Source: Channallabes apus (lineage: Eukaryota; Chordata; Actinopteri; Siluriformes; Clariidae). From it: a stretch of DNA of 64,000 nucleotides. The notes under the pieces are model-generated. The model had not been told where the DNA came from, did no database searches, and saw only the letters and a list, made by a program, of their open reading frames with translations. The stretch spans positions 49,134,307-49,198,306 of the forward strand of contig CM060107.1 of NCBI GenBank assembly GCA_030522415.1, given 5' to 3'. How positions within the stretch are numbered: the first letter of the stretch is position 1; each line of letters begins with the position of its first letter. This document shows positions 13,301 to 23,296 of this stretch, in pieces. The translations under genes were made by a program, and so were the position numbers.

Positions 13301-16190
13301 CCTACTGACGGGGAGGAATTGGACAAAACTAAATTAGGGAGAAAATCAGATTACTCAGTCAGACCTAAACTATTAATTATCTAGTGTTTCTATTACTTAT
13401 TCAATTAATCAATAGTATACAACAGTGATCAGTCATTTATGCAGTTTATCCTGTATTAAGGGTCGCGGGTGGTCTCGAGCCAATCCCAGTTGACTTAGGG
13501 CATAAGGTGTAGTGCCAATTACACGGCACCTACATACTGTTCACATACTACAGGCAACCGGACGATTCAAGGCAACGGTGCTAACCATTAAGCCACCATG
13601 TTACCCAGTTGTAGATTTAGAGCCTTAATGAGCAAGCCAGGCTTGTTTATCCTATTTAAGGAAATCAGGACCTTTAGGTGCTTGGTTAATCATGGTATAA
13701 TGAAAATTCCTGATTTCTGATGCGCAAGCTTCGTTTTTAATGTTCTCTGTACTGTTTCAATTGACTTGATACTGTACGTAGCCCAGTCCATTGAATGTAC
13801 AGTTCTTCAATTAGAAAATGTGTATACAGCATTTAAAACTACATACAGTATGCAGAAGGTGTGTCACACTCTTTTCTGCAAGTCAACCCGCATTCGTCCC
13901 TATACAGTACCCAGCACAAGTGCTTCTATGCAGGATTGTCACAAAAAGATTTCGCACCCAGTAAAACTTCAGCAAACAGATTACCTAATGCTGAGGTAAT
14001 ACATCTAAGTCTTACCTTACAAATTGCCTTGAGTGCGAAAATTCTGCACCAGACTTCAGCTGGAATAAATAAGCACTCTGAACATTTGTTACGAATGCAG
14101 CTGTGGTCAGAGAACCGTGAATAACTGCCAGCGGTGTTGTTTAACACCTGGATCTTCTCCTCTTCGCACACACATAAACCTTTAAGCACACACTCATATT
14201 ATGACAGTGATGTAGCATGCACTACGAGTACCAAATGTACTGTCACTTTGACTCCTGCAAACTACTTACAGAGTGCTTACTGGTTCATTGGCGGCTGTGA
14301 ATAAGAGCGAATGAACAGTGTCTGAGAACCTATGAAAGGGAAGGTTATTTTTAGAGCCCAATTCAATCCTCTCAGAGCCATAATTGGATAAAATCTGACA
14401 ACTTTTTTCCAACAAGGAAAACACTTTGAGTAGAGCCCCTTTGTTCTGAACAGTATGGTTTACGGTTTTCGCCAATAGTACGTGCAGAAGAGACCACATA
14501 CTGTATGGAAAAAAACTCAGAATTTAGTTACTTTAGGCTGGTAATGCGCACAAATCAGTTTTTTTTTTTAGCATATGCAGATTGGAATCCATAGCATTGT
14601 GGCCTCGCATCTTCAGGGTTGAGGGTTCGACTCCCACCTCAGGTCTGTGTGCATGCAGTTTGCATGTCCTCCCCCTGCTTAGTGGGTTTCCTCTGGGTAC
14701 TCTGGTGTCCTTCCACAGTCCAAAGACAGGTTAGGTTAATTGCCATTCTCAAATTACCCAGTCTGTGTGTGTGTGTCTGTCCAGGGTGTACCCTGTCTCG
14801 TCCCCAGACCCCTACACCCCAGGACAGGATAAGTGGTATAGGAGATGAATAAATGAAAGCTATTTCATTCAACTATTTCCAGATGTTTCTCAGTCTGTAT
14901 GCTCTACCAACTCAAACTTGATTTCAAATTGTCCATTACGTCACTAGCAACCAGTCTTAAAAATAAAAAATCGGATTTGCTTGAAGTATAAACAAGGCCA
15001 AAATATCTCTGGATTAGATGCCACTATAGAAGCCACTATAGTATTAGATTGAATGCGTTAATATGAAACCGTATCTGGAGTCTAATCATGAATTTTTTTT
15101 GTTTGTTACCTCAGGCATCACCACGGTGCTCACCATGTCCACCATCATCACAGGTGTAAATGCGTCCATGCCCAGAGTGTCCTACATCAAAGCCGTAGAC
15201 ATTTACCTCTGGGTCAGCTTCGTCTTCGTCTTCCTCTCTGTGCTTGAATATGCGGCCGTCAACTACCTGACTACCGTGAAAGACGGGAAAGAACGCAAAT
15301 ACAGGGAAAAGGCCCGACATCAGGTATCATTTATATTTCTAAAGAACATTTCTACATCATTTATAAATAGTTTGGGAAATTATGTTAATTTTCTTTATCA
15401 GCAGCAACAAACCATATCCTTTTATTTAAGACTAGACGTACCCGCGACTTTGCGTGGAATTTAATTGCACACTCATGAGAAACTCATAAAAATGTACAGC
15501 GACCATCTGTTGAATTTTAAGAAGAACTAATTATTTTTCCAAGGTCGATTTTTTTTTTATGATATATAGGTGTTTTACATTTAAATTTCAAAGCAGCATA
15601 TCTTATCTCCCGACAGCCTAAATGTTACCTCAGGCTCGGCCAAGTACACCTGTGAAAACCCCATTAAAATTCATTCAGTAGTTTTGACGTGATGCATGCA
15701 CAAACAAACAAACCTTCTTGACGAGTTCTATTACTCATCTTACAGTACGTCCACGCGCTATTTTTCCGCAAACATCTTCAATGTAAAGACGCAACAACTT
15801 TACAGTTGTATTATATGTATAGATTAAAATCGACGTCCTTGTTATCCTCACGTCTAATCACTTAAATGACATTTATTTTAGCAGTCTCTGCCGTGTACAT
15901 GTGGCCTGCCTCATGGCAAAAGCATGATGGTGGATGGGACGTACAGTGAGGCAGACAGCAACAGCCTGGCCGGTTACAGCCGTGCATCCAACGGCCCTGA
16001 GGAGCTGAATGATAAACACGAGCGCATGGTGGTGCACCTCGCCGTCGACAACGACTCGACGGGCGGCAAGAAGAAAGGCCTGCGCGGCCGCATCATCCAC
16101 AGCACTCACGCCATTGACACGTACTCGCGCATGATCTTTCCTGGAGCCTACATCTTTTTCAACCTCATCTACTGGTCCGTCTACTGGTGA
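4357..16190 (+). CDS. gabrr2: GABA-A receptor rho2 subunit (3' seven exons, 5' partial)
   Basis: Cys-loop GABA-gated chloride channel subunit of the plasma membrane. Exons: 4357-4424, 8214-8437, 9519-9601, 9722-9862, 10675-10827, 15115-15323, 15885-16190 (or from 15882), all with AG/GT borders and matching phases; about 393 codons plus stop. The reading starts inside a Gly codon at [16 protein letters not shown], so signal peptide and N-terminus are missing and were not found upstream. Visible: ligand-binding domain with YWKDERLSF, Cys-loop from CNMDF to TC, M1 in the 153-bp exon, M2 across the 10827/15115 junction, M3 at about 15180-15260, a long cytoplasmic loop, and M4 ending NLIYWSVYW. 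Pore residue 2' is Ser (ARVSLG), as in rho2 and unlike the Pro of rho1. [14 protein letters not shown] and the loop [10 protein letters not shown] also match rho2. Downstream tandem neighbour is gabrr1. Which teleost rho2 co-ortholog this is cannot be told. Confidence 0.93.
4510..5030 (+). mobile_element. Decayed Tc1-like element (ATCAGCCATAACATTA family)
   Basis: Begins ATCGATCAGCCATGAAAC and ends with the inverted CGGCTGATCAGTATAC. The interior is a highly diverged, shortened transposase region (GTGCCAGACACTCAACACA near 4859, CCTACACAATATCGGGCAT near 4942). It lies in a gabrr2 intron. Confidence 0.6.
5110..5575 (-). mobile_element. Tc1-like transposase fragment, minus strand
   Basis: The minus strand encodes a broken Tc1 C-terminal half: [20 protein letters not shown], then [18 protein letters not shown], then [12 protein letters not shown]. 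Stops and shifts make it non-functional. It abuts the next Tc1 element. Confidence 0.65.
5615..7116 (+). mobile_element. Tc1-like transposon with long inverted repeats
   Basis: Element 5617-7114 flanked by TA. The left end CAGGTCCTTCTCAAAAAA mirrors the right end TTTTTTGAGAAGGGCCTG. Each inverted repeat is about 200 bp and holds an inner direct repeat (CTCAAAAAATTAGCATATCA near 5801; its inverse near 6909), the DR/IR design of some Tc1 families. It sits in a gabrr2 intron. Confidence 0.9.
5947..6916 (+). pseudogene. Tc1 transposase, internally deleted
   Basis: Starts [18 protein letters not shown] with two helix-turn-helix motifs ([32 protein letters not shown]). The frame then jumps directly to [14 protein letters not shown], so about 60 residues carrying the first catalytic Asp are missing and the frame is shifted. 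The last two acidic residues remain, in [10 protein letters not shown] and [11 protein letters not shown] (34-residue spacing class). Confidence 0.85.
7117..8213. other. gabrr2 intron remainder
   Basis: AT-rich intron DNA with no recognised exon or element. The acceptor TATCCCAG precedes 8214. Confidence 0.55.
8655..8860 (-). mobile_element. tRNA-derived SINE (family B)
   Basis: Diverged minus-strand copy: GCATTTGGCAGACGCC tail at left, GGTTTGAACCTGGGACC (inverse B box) at right. Same family as 20420-20610 and 60276-60462. Confidence 0.7.
8864..9012 (+). mobile_element. mariner-like transposase C-terminal scrap
   Basis: The plus strand encodes [19 protein letters not shown] then DKCISV, matching the C-terminus encoded on the minus strand at 40651-40740. 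Internal remnant only. Confidence 0.65.
9240..9470 (+). mobile_element. tRNA-derived SINE (family C)
   Basis: Head GGGGATCAAACGGTTAAGG, B-box-like GGGGGTTCAAACCCC near 9316, tail CACTGTGCTGTAACATACA then a TTA repeat. Lies just before the 83-bp exon of gabrr2. Confidence 0.6.
9993..10590 (-). mobile_element. mariner-like element remnant
   Basis: Contains the antisense transposase block CTGACCTCCCAGGAACTCC (10188 on) and the terminal repeat CCTGGTTTGACATGAACACC near 10561. The interior is interrupted. The left border is uncertain. Confidence 0.55.
10828..12254. other. gabrr2 intron DNA (proximal part of a 4.3-kb intron)
   Basis: AT-rich with no recognised exon. The only structure noted is the fold-back at 11666-11795. 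Confidence 0.5.
11666..11795. repeat. Fold-back (hairpin) element
   Basis: Arms at about 11666-11702 and 11760-11795 are inverted copies sharing TTGTACTGAATATCA and ATCACAC/GTGTGAT. The loop is GC-rich (GCGGCCACAGGCGCAG). Typical of a small fish MITE. Confidence 0.65.
12255..12981. mobile_element. hAT-type non-autonomous element with nested palindrome
   Basis: Outer element 12263-12973 begins TAGGGGTGGGC and ends GCCCACTCCTA, flanked by the 8-bp duplication CTTTCACC at 12255-12262 and 12974-12981, as expected for hAT. Inside, arms at 12602-12648 and 12781-12829 form a nearly perfect inverted repeat (GAAACCGTGGCACCCGATTG). Confidence 0.75.
13020..13345 (+). mobile_element. SINE-like repeat (family D)
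   Basis: B-box-like GAGTTCGATTCCCGG, then GGTGATGCTGTAACC, CTGATTGGCCGAGCTCTCTC, AGGAGCGGATAGCG and a 3' ATTAGGGAGAAAAT. The same order of blocks recurs at 52709-53010. Confidence 0.65.
13425..13615 (-). mobile_element. Diverged SINE family A
   Basis: GTTTATCCTGTATTAAGGGTCGCGGG at the left (in two overlapping motifs) and GGTGCTAACCATTAAGCCACC at the right mark a minus-strand, shortened copy. Confidence 0.6.
13616..14590. other. gabrr2 intron remainder
   Basis: No recognised exon, RNA gene or named repeat; short open frames look like chance. Confidence 0.5.
14592..14860 (+). mobile_element. SINE family A
   Basis: GGGTTCGACTCCCACC (B box), TTTGCATGTCCTCCCCCTGC, TCCACAGTCCAAAGACA and tail GAGATGAATAAATGA. 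Degenerate head. Confidence 0.65.
15426..15740 (+). repeat. Possible LINE 3'-end derived repeat
   Basis: Starts ACTAGACGTACCCGCGAC and ends TTCAGTAGTTTTGACGTGAT, then GCACAAACAAACAAAC. This arrangement resembles RTE-type 3' ends; no coding part is seen. Confidence 0.35.
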
Positions 16191-17060
16191 ACCCTCACAG
16201 CTGGGGAATACAAGGGGTTTTATTTTATTTTATTATTATTACAGTGCATTTTAATGGGAGACTAAAGACAATGATTCAGCTTTTAGATGGAAACGAATGA
16301 CGCAAGAGTTTATAAATAAATAAATAAATAAATAATGGCAAACTTGCAAGGACTTCAGCTAATCAGTCTGAACTCTCAAATACAGGGATGTACTTTGAAA
16401 AATGGAGGATGGACCTTCTTATACTTTTGACATGGATGGCAATAGGATGTTTCAATAGGATTTTTTTTTTTTTCTTTTTTTTGAGAACGAATCAGTTACT
16501 TCATGATCTTTAACCTTCTCTTTAATTTAAATCAACAAACGTATACCACACACATGGTTGTAGAAGTTAGGACTCTATACTGTGAATTTTATGCTTAAAT
16601 TTCAAGCACCTGTTTCTCAACTAGCAAACAATTCTCATCATTTAAATGGGAAACATTATATTTACCTCCATTCCACTATACCAGCATCTAATGTATAAGG
16701 TAGGTTGATAGATGGTGTGAAGCAGGAGGATACTGATGATCATTTTGAAAGAATAAGAGTACAATCGTGTAAGGACTAATACAATACATTGGGGGCCATG
16801 AGGTTATGGGCAAACAGTCAACGACAGGGTGATGTTGAAGTTCATAAAGCAGCATGTCTTGTAGTATACTACATACAGCAGTTTTCCAGATGTTAAAGTA
16901 CCCTCACGTTTAATAAGTAAACGATAATTATTTCACTTAAGAAATCCCTAGAACTCAAACTGATCTGTGTGTTTTTTTTAAGTAATTATGAAAAATCGAA
17001 ACATCATGCACCATGTGAGAGGTGTGTCTCTGCTGGTGGTGCTGTCGCTCATAAAGTGTC
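16191..17060. other. gabrr2 3' untranslated region and flank
   Basis: An AAAT tetranucleotide run at about 16312-16335 contains AATAAA signals that may end the gabrr2 transcript. T-rich DNA follows. No further gene seen. Confidence 0.5.
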
Positions 17061-17070
17061 TGGATCTCTG

Positions 17071-17187
17071 TACATGGACAGCATTTCTTCAATCTGACTG
17101 AAATCAGTCCGACTAGAGTTAAGCAGTTGAGTTGGAATCTCTAATCGGAATAAATTCGGTCATATTGAAGAAATGCTGTCCATGTAA
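17071..17187. repeat. Fold-back MITE
   Basis: Inverted arms TACATGGACAGCATTTCTTC (17071 on) and GAAGAAATGCTGTCCATGTA (ending 17186) enclose about 70 bp. No coding capacity. Confidence 0.75.
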
Positions 17188-17271
17188 ACGTAGCTAGTGA
17201 TTCTCTGGGGGGGAAATGCCTTCTTAATAAGAGAGCTTGCAGTTAAATAGCCAGGATGGTGGAGTTTGAGA

Positions 17272-18102
17272 TACAGTGGTACCTCATACGGCATACGAAT
17301 TGAATCTGTTCCAAGTTCTTAAGGCGAAATGTCAATTTAATTTTTCAGCCACCTAAAAATATTACCAATATGACCAATTTCCAACATTATAATCATATTT
17401 TTATATATGAAAAACATTCAAGATATTTAGAAAAGACATGTAAATGAAGTGGCGCGGTGGTGTAGTGGTTAGCACTGTCGCCTTGCACCTCCAGGGTCTG
17501 GGTTCGATTCCCCGGCCAGGCTCGATACCCGTCTCTGTGTGCATGGAGTTTGCATGTTCTCCCCGTGTTTGCTGGGTTTCCTCCGGGTACTCCGGTTTCC
17601 TCCCACAGTCCAAAGATATGTGGATTAGGCTAATTGGCGTTCCCAAATTGACCATAGTGTGTGAATGAGTGTGTGTGTGTGCTCTGCGATGGATTGGCAC
17701 GCTGTCCAGGGTGTACCCTGAGTCTCCTGGGATAGGCTCCAGGTCCCCACGACCCTAAATACAAGATAAACCGGTATAGAAGATGAATGAATGTAAATGA
17801 AGTAAAATATGAAATAAATAGATATTAAACCTCACTTAACCTTAATTTATAATTCCTCTTGGCAATGGCTGCTTTAACAACTAAACTGAAAGCGGCTCCG
17901 TTTTCTTCTTGAACCATCCTTGCTAACATTCTTAGCAGCCATGGTACTCCGCCTGTACCAACTCTTGCACAAAATGAATAGAAAACAACACACGGAAAAA
18001 TTTAAATGAAAACAAGTTTTGATCGTCTCCCAGACTGACAAATTTCAGCTCTTAAGGTGAAAATTCATTAGTGAGGTGTTCGTATGCCGATGTACCGCTG
18101 TA
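17272..18102. mobile_element. TA-flanked pogo-like transposon carrying a SINE
   Basis: Element 17274-18100 has ends CAGTGGTACCTCATACGG and, inverted, CAGCGGTACATCGGCATACG, with TA on both sides. No transposase is visible, so it is non-autonomous. Split by a SINE at 17451-17790. A relative lies at 37813-38326. The superfamily is inferred from ends and TA target only. Confidence 0.65.
17451..17790 (+). mobile_element. SINE family A nested in the pogo-like element
   Basis: Head GGCGCGGTGGTGTAGTGG, B box GGGTTCGATTCCCC, tail GAAGATGAATGA. The 13-bp duplication ATGTAAATGAAGT lies at 17438-17450 and 17791-17803. Confidence 0.85.
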
Positions 18103-18117
18103 GAAGAATTTCATCTT

Positions 18118-18132
18118 GGCGCCCCCTGGTGG
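18118..18132 (-). promoter_or_regulatory. Consensus CTCF-type motif
   Basis: GGCGCCCCCTGGTGG, whose reverse complement CCACCAGGGGGCGCC equals the vertebrate CTCF core. It sits in the gabrr2-gabrr1 intergenic block just outside a transposon end. Binding is inferred from motif only. Confidence 0.5.
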
Positions 18133-20418
18133 ATGAGTGTCCCTAAGCAACCGATTGTTTAAGCCGCTACAAGCCGTAGCTACAAGTGGCATAACCATAA
18201 TTTTGCATTTTTAACATTTATCGGTTAATTATCATTTAGAACATTAAGTGAGCTGATTCTAACCAGTTAGAGTTTGAGAGACATTGCGAACGGATGTGTA
18301 TTTCTTTAGTGTTTAGGTGCCGCCTCTTGGCTGGGTTTTCTCATGTACAGTAGGTGGCATTTTATTTGAAGAATATTTCTTCTTCATATTATTATTATTC
18401 TTTTAGCCTTCTGAATCATGCCTTTTGATTTGCTAAATTATTTTAGCGGTCGTGAATTAAGGCTGTGCTTCTCAATACGGGGATCTTGAAGCATCTGTGA
18501 TTTATTTATTAATTAATTTATTTACTTAGTTATTTATTTGTTTATTTCATTTTATTTTTTTATTGAGTTATGGTGGTGCAAAGCTCTACCCAGACTTATC
18601 AAAGTTATATTTAATACTGGGTTTTTCATAGTTAATCTAGTAGTGGGTTTAATCCAAACATCAATAAGTAATGTAACAGCACATTTGAATAGATGGAGTA
18701 TTGAAGAAGCAATGAATCTAACACGCGTGCATGTGTAGGTTTTTGATGCAACTGGGTAGGTTGGTTATTACATTAGAAATGTAGTTAGAGATAATGCTAA
18801 AAGAAAAAAAAAGATGCTTTAATTTGTTTTTTATTGAAAAGAGAGATACACAAGGTCAACTTTCATTATAATGTTATAATTTGTTCATTTTTCACCTGTT
18901 TGGTTTGCACATGCACATACATAACACTGTTATCTGTGATTTATATTTATGCTGTTCTTAAATGCGTTATGGAAAAGGTGACACATCACATCAAGTCAGG
19001 CATTAAGTCACATTTTGGGTGATTGGAGTGAAATTGGAAGCATATGGAAATATTGACGTTTGTTACTGTATTGTGTCCGGTTTCTAGAGATATGGCTGGT
19101 GCAAGTTTGTTTTCATAAGAGGGCTTCAGAAAAAAAAAAAAAAAAAAAAAGCTAAACCGCTATTTTAAAGATATTTCAATAAGGATTCTGTGATGTAGTA
19201 GGAAAGAGGGAACCTACAGCTTCATAATGAAACCAGGAATGAAACCCTGTCACCCCTAAAAATAACTTCACCATCAGTGTGGGTTTATAATGAAAAAATG
19301 CATATTTATCTATCCCAACTACAGTAGAGTAACTAGCTTGGATAGTGTTCATTAAAGTGCAATGTTTATGATTACAAGTGTCGCAATTCTGCTGAAAGAT
19401 CAGGAAAATTGGGTATTTCTCAATCTGTCCAGTTCTGACTGCTGTACCTTTACTGCAAAAAGCTGAACTGAATGTACGCTTTTCTTTTTATTTCTAGATA
19501 TTCCAAAAGGTTGCGTAACTACAGTGAAAGTGAAATGCATGAGATTGTGTTGTGAATATCTTTCCATGATGTTTCTGTAAGCATTTGTCTGTGTTGTTAG
19601 TTTTTTTTTTTTTTAAATAAAAATGTTACTTCTCTTTGGGTTGAAGTGACCAATATTTAGGTTTTTTGGACTGCAGTTGATTTGATATATCCACTAAAAG
19701 GTGTACTTTTAATTATGAACAGAAAGGTATGCATTTATAAGCAGAAGCAATGATATGTTTAAAAAAATGCATTATATATATATGAAAGGTTTTCAGGCAT
19801 TATTTTTAAAATATACACCATATGTATATTTTAATATTTTAATATACAGTATGTGTAAAGGTTACAGAATAAATCAGGCGCTGCATAAAAATCTCATAGT
19901 TGCAAATTGCCTAATTATAAATGATTCTCGAAGCATTAAAAAGTAAATGTTTAAATAACACAACTGACAAAAAGAAAAGAAAAGAAAATATTATAGAGAA
20001 AAAAAATAAGGATAAAAGTTTGCAATGTTACAATGATCCCTATAGTCTTGCGATTTCAAAATCCTCCATAAATATTTCAACAGGATTTAAGTCGGACTTC
20101 AAAAGTAATTTGGGGTTTTTTGTAGCACCTTCGATAAGGTTGGAAAAAGTACGAGTTCACAAGGCAGGTGTGGGAATGTGATTTGATTTATTTGGGGTTA
20201 CTTCCCACAAGACTTTCCAGTATGGACTTTCAGTATGCAAAATAAATGTTAAACTCAAACTAAACGCTTCCTCATTGGGGAAAGCAAATTATGTAAATGA
20301 GTATGGACAATTGCATTTTAATGCTAAACTGTTGATGATTAGTTATTGGTCATTTATAAGACTAAGTCATTCAAGTCAGTATGTATATTTTAATTGTGCA
20401 GAATACAGTTATAAGAGT
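18133..20418. other. AT-rich intergenic DNA
   Basis: Low-complexity AT-rich DNA with poly(A) near 19130-19150. No exon, RNA gene or named element recognised apart from a second CTCF-like site near 18347. Confidence 0.5.
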
Positions 20419-20419
20419 G

Positions 20420-20607
20420 GCGGCACATTTACATTTAGGCATTTGGCAGACGCTCTTATCCAGAGCGACTTACATTTTTATCTCATTACACATCTGAGCA
20501 GTTGAGGGTTAAGGGCCTTGCTCAAGGGCCCAACAGTAGCAACTTGGTGGTTGTGGGGTTTGAACCTGGGATCTTCCGAACCGTAGTCCAATGCCGTAAC
20601 CACTGAG
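20420..20607 (-). mobile_element. tRNA-derived SINE (family B)
   Basis: Reads TTTAGGCATTTGGCAGACGC at left through GGTTTGAACCTGGGATC (inverse B box) to AACCACTGAGC at right. Nearly complete; abuts a family A SINE at 20608. Confidence 0.8.
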
Positions 20608-20925
20608 CATGGAGGTGTAGTGGTTAGCACTGTCGCCTTGCACCTCCAGGGTCTGGGTTCGATTCCCGGCCAGGCTCGATTCCCGTCTCTGTGTGCATGG
20701 AGTTTGCATGTTCTCCCCGTGCTTGGTGGGTTTCCTCCGGGTACTCCGGTTTCCTCCCACAGTCCAAAGACATGTAGGTTAGGTTAACTGACGTTCCCAA
20801 ATAGCCCGTAGTGTGTATGTGTGTGCGCCCTGCGATAGATTGGCACCCTGTCCAGGGTCTACCCTGCCTCTCCTGGGATAGGCTCCAGGTCCCCGTGATA
20901 AAGTGGTGTAGAAGGTGAGTGAATT
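20608..20925 (+). mobile_element. SINE family A
   Basis: GGTGTAGTGGTTAGCACTG, B box GGGTTCGATTCCCGG, GTTTCCTCCCACAGTCC and tail GAAGGTGAGTGAATTA. Starts directly at the end of a family B copy. Confidence 0.8.
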
Positions 20926-21255
20926 ATAAGAGTAAAACCTCCCTTTTCTCTCTATATATAATCCCCTCCTACACTAATGCACTTATCTCAGTGTTTCACT
21001 ACTGCTTGGACACCATCAAGGAAGAAAATTTCCTCTGTACTTCATGTCTGAAATGCTGGCCTCCCAGGAACTCCTTAAATGATCAAAACATGTGGAAATG
21101 ACTTTGAGCGAGGTCAGGACTGTATGGAGGATGTGGCAATAACTCCCACATCCCATCATCCACATTTATACCATTCAAATGTTTACATCTCCGTACTATG
21201 CTTGACGTCCTCGGTACTGTACATGTCAGTCAGTTTTATTCCTTCATCATTAATT
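20926..21255 (-). mobile_element. mariner-like transposase remnant
   Basis: Antisense mariner blocks: CACTAATGCACTTATCTCAG, CTGGCCTCCCAGGAACTCC and TGTATGGAGGATGTGGCAAT, matching 40640-40870. Directly follows a SINE. Confidence 0.6.
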
Positions 21256-21477
21256 AATGGGATTAATTCTCTGTCTTTCAACTTCAAAAGTCATTAATCA
21301 GAGCAGAGACAATAAATAAACTGACTCATCTGGCCTGTAAAGACTGACCTTCCGCTAAAAGAGTTACATAAGATAATTTGACTGGAGACGTCACAACAAA
21401 GGACGTTGCTCTGGTTCATGTTCAGAGTCACTAAATTTAGGGGATCCAGGCAGCACACTGGCTTTGTTGTTACCAGG

Positions 21478-21570
21478 GTTGTGTTTTTGTGTGCGTGCAT
21501 GTTCTCCCGGTGCTTAGTGGGCTTTCTCCAGGTTCTCAGGTTTCCTCTCACATTGACATTTCCAAGGTTG
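21478..21570 (+). mobile_element. SINE family A scrap
   Basis: GCATGTTCTCCCGGTGCTTAG and GGTTTCCTCTCACA are the family's middle portion only. Confidence 0.5.
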
Positions 21571-22325
21571 TGCCCCACCATGAGCCCGGGGTTTCATGTG
21601 ATAATAAGTTCCAGACCCTACACATACTGTATAAGAAGCTAATGGATGGATGGAAACTGTGGCTCTGCTCCAGTATATTTTAAGGTTCTTGGTTGTCAGG
21701 TTACTGTCTACAGTATGTGTATAACTACTGTACAAGCCGCAACAAGGTGTCACACTGGATAAATCTCCCTTTTTATCACCCTATTAGAATTCTGAGACTT
21801 TAATTCCAAAATTGAACAAAAACTTACTGTCAGAGCCTCGACCTTCTCTTGACATTTCTCTCTCCGAAATGCCAGAGAACTGAGATGTTTCTTATTTGAT
21901 GAGATTTCCTAAATCCTCCGAGGATCTTGCTTTCTCAGACAGGGATCTTATGCATGTGTGTAAGCCAGTAATCCATGTTGGAGACTGCATTCTGAGCAGA
22001 GTTAATCCCTCAGACAAACAAATATTATATTCAAGGAGTCTTCCAGGTTGCTTGTATTCAGAATTGGAATCGTCTCTTGACAGCTAGAGGTAGCATCGTC
22101 TGGAGAATCCTAAATCAGTGGGAGGGGGACACAAAAATGCTTGCAGGAGTAAGAGGAGGGGGGGGGGGGGGATCACACACTTTCTGATGATCTGAGGATG
22201 ACAGTTTGAGCTTTCACACACTTTCTAGAAAAAAAAATTATATATAAAAAAAAAAAAAACATTGTGTCACTACATTGAATATTGCACTTGTTATGGTGTT
22301 AGCACTAGAATATTCAGTCAGGGTT
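21571..22325. other. Intergenic DNA without recognised genes
   Basis: Includes a 14-base G run at about 22158-22171 and A-rich tracts near 22230-22259. Nothing coding recognised. Confidence 0.5.
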
Positions 22326-22329
22326 CTTT

Positions 22330-22700
22330 AGCACAGTATATACACTAAGCAGCCGTAACATTAATATTAATAAAAGCCTAATATTAATGTAAGTAGTTCC
22401 CGCTTTGCCACCAGAAAAGTAATGACCCGTGTCAGTCCAACTGCAGGTCTTTGTGGGATGTTCCTGGAGGCCTGTATTGGTCAGGACGTACTAAAAGTGA
22501 TCCAAGGAAGGAAAAGCGGTAAACTGGCGACGGGGTCGTAGGTGGCCAAGGCACACTGATGCACATGGGGAGTGAAGGCTGGCGCGTGTTGTCCGATCCA
22601 ATAGAAGCGCTAGTGTAGCTCAAATTAATAAAAAGGTTAATACTAGTGCCAATACAAAGAGTACAATATCAAGCAGGTGGTTATAATGTTATGGCTTGGT
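22330..22700 (+). mobile_element. Internally deleted Tc1-like element (ATCAGCCATAACATTA family)
   Basis: Left end GCAGCCGTAACATTA and inverted right end TAATGTTATGGCT. The interior keeps the 5' part of a Tc1 transposase gene (CAGGTCTTTGTGGGATGTTC, GATCCAAGGAAGGAAAAGCG), then jumps to the 3' end. Confidence 0.7.
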
Positions 22701-23249
22701 TTGGTTTTACGATGTTTAAAAAGAACATTATTTGTGAGGCTTAGTCCTTCTGTACACATCCTAAGGCAATACACTAACCCAAAAAATGGATGAGCTGGTG
22801 GAGGCTGGGTTTGAAGAAGCCTTTTGAGCAAAAGTTCCACTCATCATCATCATCATCATCATCATCATCTTTGAAACGCCTGCCATGAAGTGGTTTCTTT
22901 AAGAGATAGAAGACAGACTTAGACTGGAACATTAAGAACGTACATGGCAACCAGTCTATCGTCAATCTCCTTTGCGTTGTTTCCATTCTATTCCATTCCG
23001 AATGCAAGAAATGAATAATAGCATGCACTTTAATTTTTTCAACTGAGTGCGCCATTTTGGTTTAGGACCTCAGCATTCTATAGAACTATACCAATGTTTT
23101 TTTTTTAAACGAGAAGAAATTTTGATAAACTTACTTATTTCCAGAGACATCTGGGCCATATTTTTTTTTTTTTTAAAGAAAAAAAAATAATTTATGACTG
23201 TCTGCCCCTAGCCCCTAGTATATAAATTAACAACAACAACATAAAACTA

Positions 23250-23296
<47 letters not shown>

